A DNA stretch of 64,000 nt from Phaeodactylibacter luteus (GTDB taxonomy: Bacteria; Bacteroidota; Bacteroidia; Chitinophagales; Saprospiraceae). The notes beneath the pieces were generated by a model. The model saw nothing but the letters and a program-made list of their open reading frames with translations. It ran no database searches and had not been told where the DNA came from. Made by a program: the position numbers and the translations under genes. The stretch is taken from NCBI RefSeq assembly GCF_007993045.1, contig NZ_VOOR01000019.1, positions 1 through 64,000 of the forward strand. The letters are read 5' to 3'. Below are positions 51,078-62,100 of this stretch, one piece after another. The first letter of the stretch is position 1; each line of letters starts with the position of its first letter.

Positions 51078-54000
51078 CTATTGCACCACAAGAGGCAAGG
51101 TAACCACCTGCCCGCCTATCTCTGCCCTTAGCCAATAAAGCCCCCTAGGGAAGCGGTAGACAGGCACCTCTACGCTCCAGTACTGCCGCTTTTCTGGCCA
51201 GGCTTGCGCCCAAACCATCTGCCCGGTTGCATGAAGGAGCTGCAGGTGCAATGAGGCTGCTCCGTACCCGTCAGCAAGGAAATGGGCACGCCCCCTCGTT
51301 GGATTAGGCTGCACACGGCAGTGCTGTTGCCCGACGGGCTCGGCCCGTGCCTCTGTCAGGACCGAAACCATTGCTGTTGTTTTTTGCGTATCGCAACTGT
51401 TCCAAGCCGTCAGCATCACCTCATAAGTGCCGTTAATGGCATATTGATGTATGGGGTTTTCCGCTGAGCTGAACGCCCCGTCTCCAAAATCCCACTCAAA
51501 GCCAAGGCTATCCCCTTGAGACTGATTGGAAAAAGCTACAAGCCCATTGTCGCCCGGCTCCCAGCTGAAGCCTGCGGCTGGCGGAGCAATGGCCAGCACT
51601 TCTCCTGAAGCGGTGTCTGCACCTGACTCATTCCATACCACCAATTCAACTTGGTAAGTGCCGGGCGATTCAAAAACCACGGTTGGCATTTCTTCTTGGG
51701 AGGTGGGGGGCAGGCCATTTTCAAAGGACCAATGCAGAGAATCGGCCCCCACCGAGGTGTTAATAAATGTTGCCGCGAATGGGGCACAGCCTGATCCCTG
51801 TAAAAATTCATAGGCTGCTGTAGGCGGGGCGGGCAGAAGCGTTAAAAGCAAGGTGTCAGAAGTTTCCCCACAGCTATTTGCAGCTGTCAGTACCACCTCA
51901 TAGTCGCCCGGGCCAGCGTATAAATGGGACAGCTCGCCCCCCTCCCCTGTGGCACCATCCCCGAAATCCCACTGTAGTAGGCTTGATAAGGTGCCTACTG
52001 CAGTAAAATTAACCAGATAACCTTCTACTTCTGCTTCGATGCCCACGATTGGCAAAGCTTCCACTGAAATTGGCTGCACCAGCGTATCGGCACCCGCCAT
52101 ATTTTCGACTACCAGCGTCAGCTCGTATTGCCCTGCTGCTGCATAGGTAAAAGCTGCCATCGGCTCATTTGAGAATGGGGGCGATGCACCGGGGGCTAGC
52201 CAAAGCACTTCATCTGTTTGCGCTACCCCTTCTGCTTCCACTTCAACGCTAAAGGGCGCACATCCTTCGCTAGACGCTAATACGAACTGAGCAGCAGGCG
52301 GCAAGATGATCTCTACCGCAGCCATAACCGTATCCGCCCCACAAGCATTTATAGCAATCAGTGCTACCTCGTACAGCCCTGCAGCTTGATAAACATGACT
52401 AGGCCCCTCTTCCCCTGAGAGCTGAGAGCCATCACCGAAATCCCACTGCCATTGCAGCCCCCCGGTGCTGTTGTTGATGAAATCAACCGCCGCCCCATCT
52501 GTTTCAAAGGTGAACGCGGCCTCAGGCTGCCCGGTTACCCATATCGGAAAGGTATCGGTGGCTTCACCCGCTGCATTAGCTACATAGAGCACAATATCAT
52601 AAGCGCCCGGGCTTGCATACACAAACGTTGGCGCATCTCCGTATGCAGTATCTGGGCTCGCCCCTTGCGCGATCCATAAGCGGGTATCTACATACCCCGT
52701 AGCAGCATCTACTGGAGCGATTGAGGCTGGTGCACAAAAAGTATCCCAAGGTAATTGAATGCTTGCATCTGGGGGCAGCACAAGCCGGAACTCAGCTGTA
52801 GATGTAGCGGCATCACATTCATTGTAGACGGTAAGCGAGACCATATACAATCCGGGGGAGCTGTAGGTGTGTACCGGCATCACCTCTGTGCTGCTGCTAC
52901 CGTCTCCGAAGTCCCATTCAAAAGTAAGCCCATTGATGGAGTTGTTGATAAAACTAACCGTCAGGTTTCCAGGGAGCACCTGAGGGATAAAGGCGCTTTC
53001 CGGTAGGCCGGAAACCACTATCTCTTGTATAAGGGTATCTGCCCCTGTTGAATTAGAAACCACGAGCTGCACCTCATAGGTGCCCGGTGATTCATAGCTT
53101 ACGATAGGGTCAGGCTCGGTGGAAGCCTCAGGGAAACCACCGGGAAAACTCCAAGAAAAATCAGCGGCATCCGCAGAAGAAGTATTGATCATTTGAACGA
53201 GGACTGGCGCGCAGCCGGAAAGGAAGTCGGTGAAAAAGCCGGCCTGTGGCGGCCCTGCCACTACGACCGGAACCGAAAAAGTGGCAGTCCCGCATTTGTT
53301 CATCGCTTCAAGGGTAACCAGATAGGAGCCGGGGGCCGGGAAAGTGTATACCGGGTTGGCAGAGGCAGCCTGTTCGCCTGTGCCAAAATCCCAGAGCAGT
53401 TCTGTGCCGGGGGCGGCCTGGCTTTCAAAAGCAGCCGTGCTGCCGTTCAGGTTAAAACTAAACGCTGCTGAAGGCTCAGACTGCACCTCAATATAAGACT
53501 GCCGTATCTCCGTATCGCTGCCCGCTTCATTGGCCACACTCAACACCACAGTGTAGCTGCCTGGGGATTCGTAAGTTACAATAGGGTTGGGCAAGGTGGA
53601 AGATGCCGGCTCTCCTCCGGGAAAAAACCATTGCCAGCTGTCCGGCTCCCCGGCGCTTCCATCCATAAACTGAACCTGCATGGGGGCACACCCCTGTATA
53701 GAGTCGGCTGAAAAGGCAGCAACAGGGGGCAAGGAGCTGTCTCCGCAAGCACCGGCCAGGCGCACATTATCAATGTAAAGATTGTTGCCGTATTGGTTGG
53801 TGTTCTCCAGTTTGATACGTAGTGCAGCAGTGCCAGAAAAGGGGCTTAAGTCTACTGAAATACAGCCAGGGCTCTCTTCCCCAAAGCACCAGTCTTCCGA
53901 GCTTTGGGGCACAAAGGGGGATACTCCATCAGGGGCGGTAGCGAAATTACCCTGCCCGGACTCTGCCCCTTCATACACCAAGTGGGGGAAGGTAGCCCCA

Positions 54001-54611
54001 TTATCCGTAGAGACGTATATCCGGAAGGTATCCACGAAGAGGGGGCTGTGGCGCTGATAGGCATAATCCAAGTCCAGAAACAGGCTTTCCTGGCCATCAC
54101 AATCTATGGCAGGGGATATGAGGGCATCGGCCTGCCCTTCCGCATCATAATTATAATTGGGCATAAGCGCGGCGCGGCTCCCTAGCAGCGCCCCCCCGAC
54201 AACTGAGGGGCGCCAAGTGGTTGCACCGTCGGGGTTAATGACTTCCCATTGGGCAAGCCCCTCCTCAAAATTTTCAAAAAACAAAACTTGCTCACTTGGG
54301 CTCCCTACGGTAACGGGCATGGACAGCCCAAAGCTCCCACCTGCCGCCCCTTGTGCGTTCAAGGTAGCGATATAAGTCCCTTCCACGGGGTAGTAGACCA
54401 CGGGGTGTTGAAGGCTTGAGGCAGACGGGGTGCCGCCTGGAAAAGACCATGACCAGCTCGTGTATATGGTGGAAGAGGTATCAAAAAAAGCGACATAGCT
54501 TTCCGCACATACACTGTTCCAGGGGGTTGCAATGCCTGGAGCTGTATTTTGAGCAGTTAGGCCACTGAAAATCAGCAGGGAAATCAGCAGGGTTAAGGGA
54601 AAGTTGTGCAT
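51078..54611 (-). CDS. Secreted protein with eleven PKD domains, a cleaved-adhesin-like domain and T9SS type A tail
   Basis: 1177-residue exported protein (signal MHNFPLTLLISLLIFSGLTA). Order: a PKD domain; a cleaved-adhesin/MAM-like beta-sandwich (FFENFEEGLAQWEVINPDGA ... LISPAIDCDGQESLFLDLDY ... NLYIDNVRLAGAC); ten more PKD-like domains in five doublets, each doublet a GCAP-type member (for example SGCAPVLVQMINTSSADA) followed by a WDFGDG-type member; and a C-terminal T9SS type A domain (VQPNPTRGRAHFLAD ... FPRGLYWLRAEIGG). PKD arrays form rigid stalks, so this is probably a surface adhesin or glycan-binding stalk. Convergent with the paralogue pair; the two ends are 12 bp apart. Confidence 0.87.
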   Translation of the reverse strand: MHNFPLTLLISLLIFSGLTAQNTAPGIATPWNSVCAESYVAFFDTSSTIYTSWSWSFPGGTPSASSLQHPVVYYPVEGTYIATLNAQGAAGGSFGLSMPVTVGSPSEQVLFFENFEEGLAQWEVINPDGATTWRPSVVGGALLGSRAALMPNYNYDAEGQADALISPAIDCDGQESLFLDLDYAYQRHSPLFVDTFRIYVSTDNGATFPHLVYEGAESGQGNFATAPDGVSPFVPQSSEDWCFGEESPGCISVDLSPFSGTAALRIKLENTNQYGNNLYIDNVRLAGACGDSSLPPVAAFSADSIQGCAPMQVQFMDGSAGEPDSWQWFFPGGEPASSTLPNPIVTYESPGSYTVVLSVANEAGSDTEIRQSYIEVQSEPSAAFSFNLNGSTAAFESQAAPGTELLWDFGTGEQAASANPVYTFPAPGSYLVTLEAMNKCGTATFSVPVVVAGPPQAGFFTDFLSGCAPVLVQMINTSSADAADFSWSFPGGFPEASTEPDPIVSYESPGTYEVQLVVSNSTGADTLIQEIVVSGLPESAFIPQVLPGNLTVSFINNSINGLTFEWDFGDGSSSTEVMPVHTYSSPGLYMVSLTVYNECDAATSTAEFRLVLPPDASIQLPWDTFCAPASIAPVDAATGYVDTRLWIAQGASPDTAYGDAPTFVYASPGAYDIVLYVANAAGEATDTFPIWVTGQPEAAFTFETDGAAVDFINNSTGGLQWQWDFGDGSQLSGEEGPSHVYQAAGLYEVALIAINACGADTVMAAVEIILPPAAQFVLASSEGCAPFSVEVEAEGVAQTDEVLWLAPGASPPFSNEPMAAFTYAAAGQYELTLVVENMAGADTLVQPISVEALPIVGIEAEVEGYLVNFTAVGTLSSLLQWDFGDGATGEGGELSHLYAGPGDYEVVLTAANSCGETSDTLLLTLLPAPPTAAYEFLQGSGCAPFAATFINTSVGADSLHWSFENGLPPTSQEEMPTVVFESPGTYQVELVVWNESGADTASGEVLAIAPPAAGFSWEPGDNGLVAFSNQSQGDSLGFEWDFGDGAFSSAENPIHQYAINGTYEVMLTAWNSCDTQKTTAMVSVLTEARAEPVGQQHCRVQPNPTRGRAHFLADGYGAASLHLQLLHATGQMVWAQAWPEKRQYWSVEVPVYRFPRGLYWLRAEIGGQVVTLPLVVQ

Positions 54612-54693
54612 AAACGGTTTAGGTTTTGGTTTGGCACCGCTCTAAGAACATGCTTGAAGTTTTGCCCCTTTGCAAATCAGCGCTTAACGAACC

Positions 54694-54915
54694 GGGCGTC
54701 AACCAACAGGCGTAGGCGTTTAAGCTTTTCGGGCTTTAAGCCTGGCATTGGCCTAGCGCTGCGCAGGGGTGGCCGAAGGCCAGACCCGACGCCTGTAGGG
54801 CGAGGGGCCGAGCGGACAGCGAGCCCCGGAGCATAGCGGCACCTGCCATCGGGCAGGGGCAGGCCCCTATCCTTGCGGCAGGGGCAGGCAAAAAAAGACA
54901 ATCTGGTTTGCGCCC
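54694..54915 (+). repeat. Copy G of the GC-rich interspersed element with exact 8-bp target duplication
   Basis: Complete long-form copy of 222 bp. Ends GGGCGTCAACCA (54694-54705) and TGGTTTGCGCCC (54904-54915). Flanks AACGAACC at 54686-54693 and 54916-54923. Core CCGAGCGGACAGCGAGCCCC. It contains GCGTTTAAGCTTTTCGGG, the uninterrupted form of the site occupied by the nested element in copy E. Confidence 0.92.
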
Positions 54916-55220
54916 AACGAACCTGACTTACTCACCAAATTTTCATTTAGCCCGCTAAAATCAAATTTAGTGGCTTCGCCAGCCCCCTCCGGTCATGCTG
55001 ACAAAGCAGGCAGGCATAGCGCTTTGATTTTCGTAACGAAGCCGCTCCAAGCGAGGGCTAAGATACCTGAATTGAAGCAATTGATGCCTAACTCAGCCCG
55101 GCGACAGGCCTGGCAGAGAACAATTTTCTGTTTTATTGTTTTGTTAACCCAAAGCTGATAGCCAACTCCATGCCGGTGCCACGCCTTATATTTGCAATGG
55201 AATTTCCCGATCAACAGCTT

Positions 55221-55246
55221 GTTGGGATTTTAGCCTTCTAGCCGAA
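55221..55246. repeat. Fragment of the second MITE-like element type
   Basis: GTTGGGATTTTAGCCTTCTA followed by GCCGAA closely matches the reverse complement of the right end of the 46060-46199 element (CTTGGGATTTTGGCCTTCTA, then GTCGAG). No second end is recognised nearby, so it looks like a solo or broken copy. Confidence 0.45.
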
Positions 55247-55436
55247 GAAGCAACAACTTTTGGATTATACAAGGCCTGGTAACCGGAGTGATGCCCGAGC
55301 CCCGCTTTTCATACATAAAGAGCGGGAAGGATTTCCGGGACAAAGTACAATCGAAAAATTGCCCTCTAGCTGAGCAGGATAGACCGATTACTAAGCTTTG
55401 CACCTAAGGGGCTCGCCCCCTAATAAAAACTGTAGC

Positions 55437-56048
55437 ATGAATAAAACCAACCGTCTCCGATTCTTGGCAGCCTTGATCGCCTGCCTTTTTATTTTCGGTT
55501 CTGCCACCGCACAGCGCAGTGATAATACCGACCGTTTCTTCGACGAAAGCCAAGGCATAAAGCATAGGCTTTGGTATGGAGGGGGAGTTGCTTTGGGCTT
55601 TAGCGGAAACAGCTTCAGCAGCCTTTTCCAATTTGGCCTTTCCCCTCTTATCGGTTTCAAAATCACAGAAAACATCTCAGCCGGGCCCCGTTTTTCCGTC
55701 CTATATAGCCACTACCGGCAAGATATTGGCTTTGACCGGGTAGCACGTGCCAACCTTTTTGACTACGGAGTGGGGGCTTTTGCAAGGGTCAAAGTCGTAC
55801 GCGGCTTTTTTGCACACCTCGAATACGGTGCAGACAACGAGGAGTTCCCAACTGACGTGAACAGCTCCGGCACAGCATTTGACACTGGCCGCAGCTTGCG
55901 GAACAACGGTTATATCGGTGTAGGATATAACGACAGCAGCAACAGCATTTGGGGCTACGACATTTACGTGCTTTACAACGTCCTTTTGCCAGAGAATTCT
56001 TTCCGCAGCCCATTCGACCTCCGTTTTGGCCTTACCTACAACTTCTAA
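55437..56048 (+). CDS. Small outer-membrane beta-barrel protein
   Basis: 203-residue protein with signal peptide MNKTNRLRFLAALIACLFIF and cleavage near ATAQ. The mature part has alternating aromatic/hydrophobic strands with glycine-rich turns (WYGGGVALGFSGNSF, LSPLIGFKITENISAGPRF, FAHLEYGADNEEF, YIGVGYNDSSNSI) and ends in LRFGLTYNF with a C-terminal phenylalanine, typical of OmpA/OmpX-like eight-strand barrels. Function unknown. The start is the ATG at 55437 where the signal peptide begins. It is divergent from the PKD-array gene and convergent with the giant repeat gene, sharing the terminator at 56071. Confidence 0.8.
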   Translation: MNKTNRLRFLAALIACLFIFGSATAQRSDNTDRFFDESQGIKHRLWYGGGVALGFSGNSFSSLFQFGLSPLIGFKITENISAGPRFSVLYSHYRQDIGFDRVARANLFDYGVGAFARVKVVRGFFAHLEYGADNEEFPTDVNSSGTAFDTGRSLRNNGYIGVGYNDSSNSIWGYDIYVLYNVLLPENSFRSPFDLRFGLTYNF

Positions 56049-56070
56049 ACTTGTACTCTGCAAAACCATA

Positions 56071-56110
56071 AAAAAGAAAGGGGGAGCCGGCGGCTCCCCC
56101 TTTCTTTTTT
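56071..56110. terminator. Bidirectional terminator
   Basis: Long near-perfect palindrome AAAAAGAAAGGGGGAGCCG and its complement ending in CTTTTTT, with a one-base centre. A- and T-runs on both sides let it end transcripts from 55437-56048 and from the convergent gene ending at 56165. Confidence 0.9.
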
Positions 56111-56164
56111 ATGGCAGGCCCGCAGTAATGTGCAGCGGGCCTGCCAATTTGTGCTAAGCGGCTA

Positions 56165-59100
56165 TTAGCGGCTGGCCACCAACACCTTGGCCACGGTATA
56201 AGCATTGCCTTGCTCCACATAAACAAGGTACAAGCCAGGGGCCCAATCTGAAACATCTAACCTATGGACTTGCTCAGCAGCGCCTTCTTGCAAACGGATC
56301 TGCTGAACCAACTGCCCGCGGCTATCCACTACCCTAGCCACAGCCGCGCCTGCGGATGCATCGAGGCTGAAGGTCAGGGCCAGCCAATCGGTTGCAGGGT
56401 TTGGAGCAGCAGCAACCTCAATAGCTGCCGATACTGGCACTCCCCCCTCAGCTAGGATACCCTGTGGTGCCCCACCTCCAATGGGAAGGGCTTCTGTACA
56501 ATTGACCGTCACAAAGTTGGAAGAAAGGTCAAAGCAATCGCTGCTCAACATCCCTTGCGTGATATCTGTCCCTGGGAAACCAAAGAGGGTACCGGTGTAG
56601 GACAAACCATATACCCGGAAGGTACCTACCTCTGAATCCGTAAAGTCTATTACCCCATCAGGGCTCATATCTATGATGCTGTTCTGATCATCCGTAACGA
56701 CGAACATATACGGCACGTTGGCTGCTGCACCTGTACGGATGAAAGAGAGCAGATCAGGGGTTGTGTCCCCTACTGTCACCTCCACCAGATCGGCCCCACC
56801 TGATGTGAATACGGTGCCAGCCTCTGTACCTTCGTATACTACGGTGATGAAATTATCCGAGTATTCGAAGCAGCTAGCAGAAGCAGGCGCATCGGGCAGC
56901 TGACTGCCAAAACCGAGGATCATGTCCCCTTCCAGGCCGACACCCCAAACGTGGTACACCCCCGGGGCTGCGCCACTGAAGTCGATGATATTTGATGCAA
57001 TATCGTCTACAATGACCTGGTTGTTGGCATTGGTGATCACATAGCGGTAGTTGTCATCGGTACTGGAAGTATTGATGACAATAAAGTCTGGCTCGTCGCC
57101 TAATGGGCAAAGGTATACGGTGTCAGAATCAGTACCCTCTACAGAAAGGGTACCCCCATCGACTACTCCACCCCGCGTAACGGTCAGGAAATTGCTGGAC
57201 AGCTCGAAACAGCTGTTAGAAAATACGGAGACCGACTCAATATCATTGCCAATCAAATCGGCAATCACGCCCGTATAGGACAATCCATATACTCGATAAT
57301 CGCCAAGCGGCAGGGAAGCAAAATTGTAGCTATCTCCATCAATTACATCAATGATAATGCCTCCGGAGCTAGCCAGTAAGTACGTATAAGCATTCACAGA
57401 AGTGCTCGATGTAGCAAAAGCTACAGTCCCGTCGGTCGGGCCTAAGCAAACCAGGGTTTCTGTTTCGCCAGCAGCAGTCATGACCATTCCGCCCTCCGGC
57501 TGATCCCGAAGGATGGTAATGACGTTGTCAGCCAAATCAAAGCAGCCATCTGATACAGCCCCGTTGTTGATGTTCTGCCCAATATTCAGCAGCAGGTTTC
57601 CTGTGTAGGAAATGCCCCAGATTTTGCTGATGCCGGTCCCGGCAAGATCAAAGTCGAACTCACCATTGGGCAGGAAGCCTAAGATGACGTCGTTCTCGTT
57701 GGTCAGAGCAAAAGTATAGTCTGCATTCGTTGCCGAGGAGCTGATGAACTGTACCAGGTCAGATACGCCATCGCCAAGGCAGATGCTGAGCTGATCGCCC
57801 GGCGCTTCCGGCTCTGTCAGGATGATACCGCCGTCTACGCCTATAGCATTGATTTCCACAAACTGATCCGTCACGTCAAAACAGCCATCGGACAGCACAT
57901 CGTCGAATAGGTTTGCGCCAGGCAAGATGGTGATGTTGCCTGTATAAGAGATGTTGTATACCCTGTAGATACCTGGGACGATCCCCTCAAAGTCGAACAC
58001 ACCGCTGATGCTGCTGACGATGAAGTCGTTCTCGTCTGTAATGAGTAATGCTCCCGGGTTAGGGGTCGCGCCAATTACGGTGAAGGTTACCTCATCAGGG
58101 GCACCGTCTCCTACGCACAGCTCTAGGCTGACAGGGCCATCTATGGTCCCGATCACGCCGGCATCCGGCACTAGGCGGGTGATGGTCACGAAGTTCTCAG
58201 AAAGCCCGAAACAATCATCGCTCAGCATAGCTGTGGCAGCATCTTCGCCTGGCACTACGGTTAGGTTGCCTGTGTAAGCTAAGCCCCAGACTCTGCTCAC
58301 GCCTTCTGGCAAGTTCTCGAAATCGTAGCTGTCCCCAGAAATGGCTTCCACAATGATGTTCTGCTCATCCGTGAGCAGGTAAGTATACAAGCCTACTACG
58401 CCTGTGCTGTCAAAACTTGCCAAATCCGCCATCCCATCGCCCGGGCAGGTCAGCAGGGATGATTCCCCTGATTCCAGGCTGACCATGCCGCCTTCCGGCT
58501 GCTGACTGATGATGGTCACAAAGTTTTCGGAAACGGCATAGCAGTCATCTGCCAGCACATCCTGCAGTACATCCGCGCCAATGATGATTGGCGTAATGTT
58601 CCCTGCATAGGACAACCCCCAAATCCGGTATACATTGGGCGCGTAGATGTCAAAGTCGACTGAGTCCGGCACAATGGTCAGAACGATATTGTTGGTATCC
58701 GTCAACAGGTAGGCATAATTGCCGCTAACGCCAGCACTGTCTAGCAGTACGGGGTCAGGTGTGCCGTTGCCAGGGCAAGCATAGACGAGCGTATCGCCAC
58801 CCTGCGCACGGACCACCCCGCCTGCAGGCACATCGCGGACAATCGTCAGGAAGTTGTCCGAAAGGTCGAAACAATCATCGCTCAGAGCGGCGGTAGTCAG
58901 TGTGTCGCCTGCGGCAAAAACCAACGCGCCAGTGTAGGCTAGGCCATACACGCGGCTTACGCCAATACCGCCCAGGTCAAAATCAAAGCTATTGCCATCA
59001 ATGATAAGGGTTACCACGTCGTTGGTGTCCGTCAGTACATAAGTATAATTGCTGCTGCCAGTAGTAGAGAAGGTCAGGATATCCGCATTGCCATCGCCTG

Positions 59101-62100
59101 GGCAAAGCGTGACCATATCCATATCCTCATCTGCAATGCTGACCATCCCGCCTTCTGGAGTTTCCCGCACAACGGTGATGAAGTTGTCGGAGAGGTCGAA
59201 GCAGTCGTCGCTCAGGGCTGTAGCCGCGGCATCGTCTCCTGCAGCTGCAGTGAAGTTTCCAGTGTACGCGACGCCCCATATCCGGCAAACGCCGGGCATA
59301 GCGGAGTCAAAGTCGAAGGTATCTCCAGAGGGCACTTCAAGGATGACGTTGTTCTCATCTGTAATGATATAGGTATAAGGGCCAGAAGAAGTCATTGTAC
59401 TATCGGCTGAGATGAGGTCAGAAACATCATCACCAGGACAGGTGAAAGCGGTATCCCCTCCCCCTGCAAGCGCAACGTTGCCGCCTTCCGGCACTTCGCG
59501 GATAATAGCCACGAAATTATCGGAGAGGTCAAAGCAGCCATCAGTCAGGGCTACAATCGAGGCCGTATCGCCTGCTACAGCTGTGATATTGCCAGTGTAA
59601 GACAAGCCCCATACGCGGCAGGTGCCTACAGGTGCCCCATCAAAATCGAAGGTATCCCCTGTTGGGATATCAAGGATCACATTCTGATCATCTGTGATGA
59701 TGTATGTAAAAGGCGTGATGGCAGCAAATGCGCTATCGAAGGAGATCAAATCTGCCACCCCGTCACCAGGGCAGGTATACACAATCGTCTCCCCGCTTTC
59801 AGTAGCGACTTCACCTCCGAATGGGATTTCGCGGACTATGTCTACAAAATTCTCAGAGAGGCTGAAACAGTCATCGCTCAGCGCAGCTGTGCTCAGGGTA
59901 TCACCAGCTGCTGCGGTCAGGTTGCCGGTATAGGCCAAGCCGTATACGCGGACAATCCCAAGGCCTCCATTGTCAAAATCATAGGTATCCCCCTCAAATG
60001 CATCGAGCACGAGCCCTTCCTGATCAACAGCAAGGTAGGTAAAGGCGGGACCTGTCACTCCGGTACTGTCGAAGGAAATAAGATTGGCCTGGCCATCACC
60101 AGGGCAAATGAATATCAGATTGCCGCCGTCCTCTATTGTTATCTGACCTCCAACCGGTACTTGACGGATGACGGTAATAAAATTGTCGGACAAGTCGAAG
60201 CAATCGTCACTTAGGGCAGCCACCGAAGCCGTATCGCCTACTGCAGCCGTAATACTGCCAGTATAAGCCAAGCCCCAAACGCGGCAAATGCCTTCTGCCC
60301 CTCCGTCAAAGTCATAGGAATCACCATCTGCAAAACCTAGGATGATGTTCTCCTCATCTGTGACCACATAGGCATAAGGGCCAGAGGAAGTATTCGTGCT
60401 GTCGAAACTGAGCAGGTCCGCCATCCCGTCGCCAGGGCAAGTGATGACTGTGGTATCTCCACTAGCCAAAGCGACTTGGCCGCCCTCGGGCGTCTCGCGC
60501 ACCACTGTGACAAAATTATCTGACAAATCAAAGCAGTCATCGCTCAATGCTACCACAGAAGCCGTATCGCCTACTTCAGCAACAATACTGCCTGTATAAG
60601 CTAGCCCCCATACCCGGCAGTTGCCTTCGGGCGCTTCGTCAAAGTCGTAGCTATCGCCCGCTACCAAGGCAAGGATAACATTAGCTTCATCTGTCACTAC
60701 ATAAACATAAGCCCCTTGAGAAGTACCGGTGCTATCAAAAGCAACAACATCCGGCCTACCATCACCGGGGCAGGTGAAGACCATGCTCATTCCTTGAGCA
60801 GTAGCCACTGAGCCTCCCTCCGGGGCCTCTACAATCACCGTGATAGCGTTATCGGAAAGGTCAAAACATTCATCAGAAAGCGCTGTCCCGCCGGCATCAT
60901 CCCCCGCGTCAGCAGTTAGCGTGCCAGAATAGGCCAGCCCCCAAGCCAGATAAGTGCCTGCAGCCAACCCATCAAAATCAAAAGCACCATCGACTGCAAA
61001 GCCGATAATTTCCAAATCGGCTGTAGTCACTAAGTAAGTGTACTCACCTGTAGAACCGCCTGTGGTCGTGAAAGCAAGCAGATCGGGGCTGCCATCACTT
61101 GGGCAGGTAAACAATGGCCCTTCAGAACCATCTGCCAAGATGGTGCCGCCCATTACCGACTCCCGGCGTACGGTCAGGAAATTCTCAGACAAACCAAAGC
61201 AGCCATCTGCTAAGGGCCCTCCACCCATCAGGGCATCGCCCTCCATGGCCAGCAGCGCGCCGCCATAAGCAAGGCCCCAAATCCGGCAGACGCCGGTCTC
61301 GGCCCCTTCGAAATCGAAGCTCGATCCTGCTGCAACCGCTAGAATAGTATTCTCTTCGTCCGTTACAATATAGGTGTAGCTGTCTGCCCCCATAGAAGTA
61401 TTCGTGAAAGACAAAACATCCGCCACGCCATCCCCCACACAGGCGAAAGCCTCATCAGTGCCATCTTCAAAGGCGACAGTACCGCCATCAGCTTCCTGCC
61501 GCACCACTGTGATAAAGTTGGAAGAGAGGCTGAAGCAACCCGCTGAAAGATCAGCTACATTGACGTTGTCACCGGCCACAACCGTCAAAGCGCCTGTGTA
61601 AGAGAGCCCATATACCAAACAGGTGCCTGTAGGCGAGTCCTCAAAATTGAAAGCGTCCCCTTCCACTATATCCAGCACGGTCCCGTCCTCTTCCGTAATC
61701 AGGTAGGCATAAGCAGCGCCAGCAGCTGTCTCCTTGGTGAAAGTCAGCTCATCAGGCTGCCCATCGTCTACACAGACCAAGGCACTGTCGCTACCGTCAG
61801 CCAGAGCCACCAGCCCGCCATCTGGCAGGTCGCGCGTGATTTCCACAAAGGTATTGGACAAGCCAGCGCAGCCAGATGCCAAAGCAGATGCGGTGACGTC
61901 CTCCCCGGGCATGATCAGCAAGTCTCCAGAAAACGCCAAGCCCCAAACGCGGTAAGCTCCTGCGCCCAGCAGGTCAAAATCATAGGTATTGCCATCCAGC
62001 ACCGCTATCAAGCCGTTGTCAGCTGTAGTCAGGAGGTAGGCGTAGGAAGCCGTCATGTCACCATTGGAAGCAAAGCTGATGACATCACTAATGCCATCTT

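Larger units (their letters stand above)
54612..55436. other. 825-bp intergenic region with repeat insertions
   Basis: Holds element copy G (54694-54915) and a 26-bp fragment of the second element type (55221-55246). The remaining sequence has no supported gene. An AAGCTTTG stretch near 55394 resembles a -7 box with one base too many, upstream of the gene at 55437. Confidence 0.5.

Noticed and set aside
54677-54901. Short frames inside the GC-rich elements (also near 5598, 19009, 34612, 42006 and 63126)
   Set aside because: Similar peptides recur only because the DNA repeats recur. Copies differ by insertions that shift the frame, so there is no selection for a protein.
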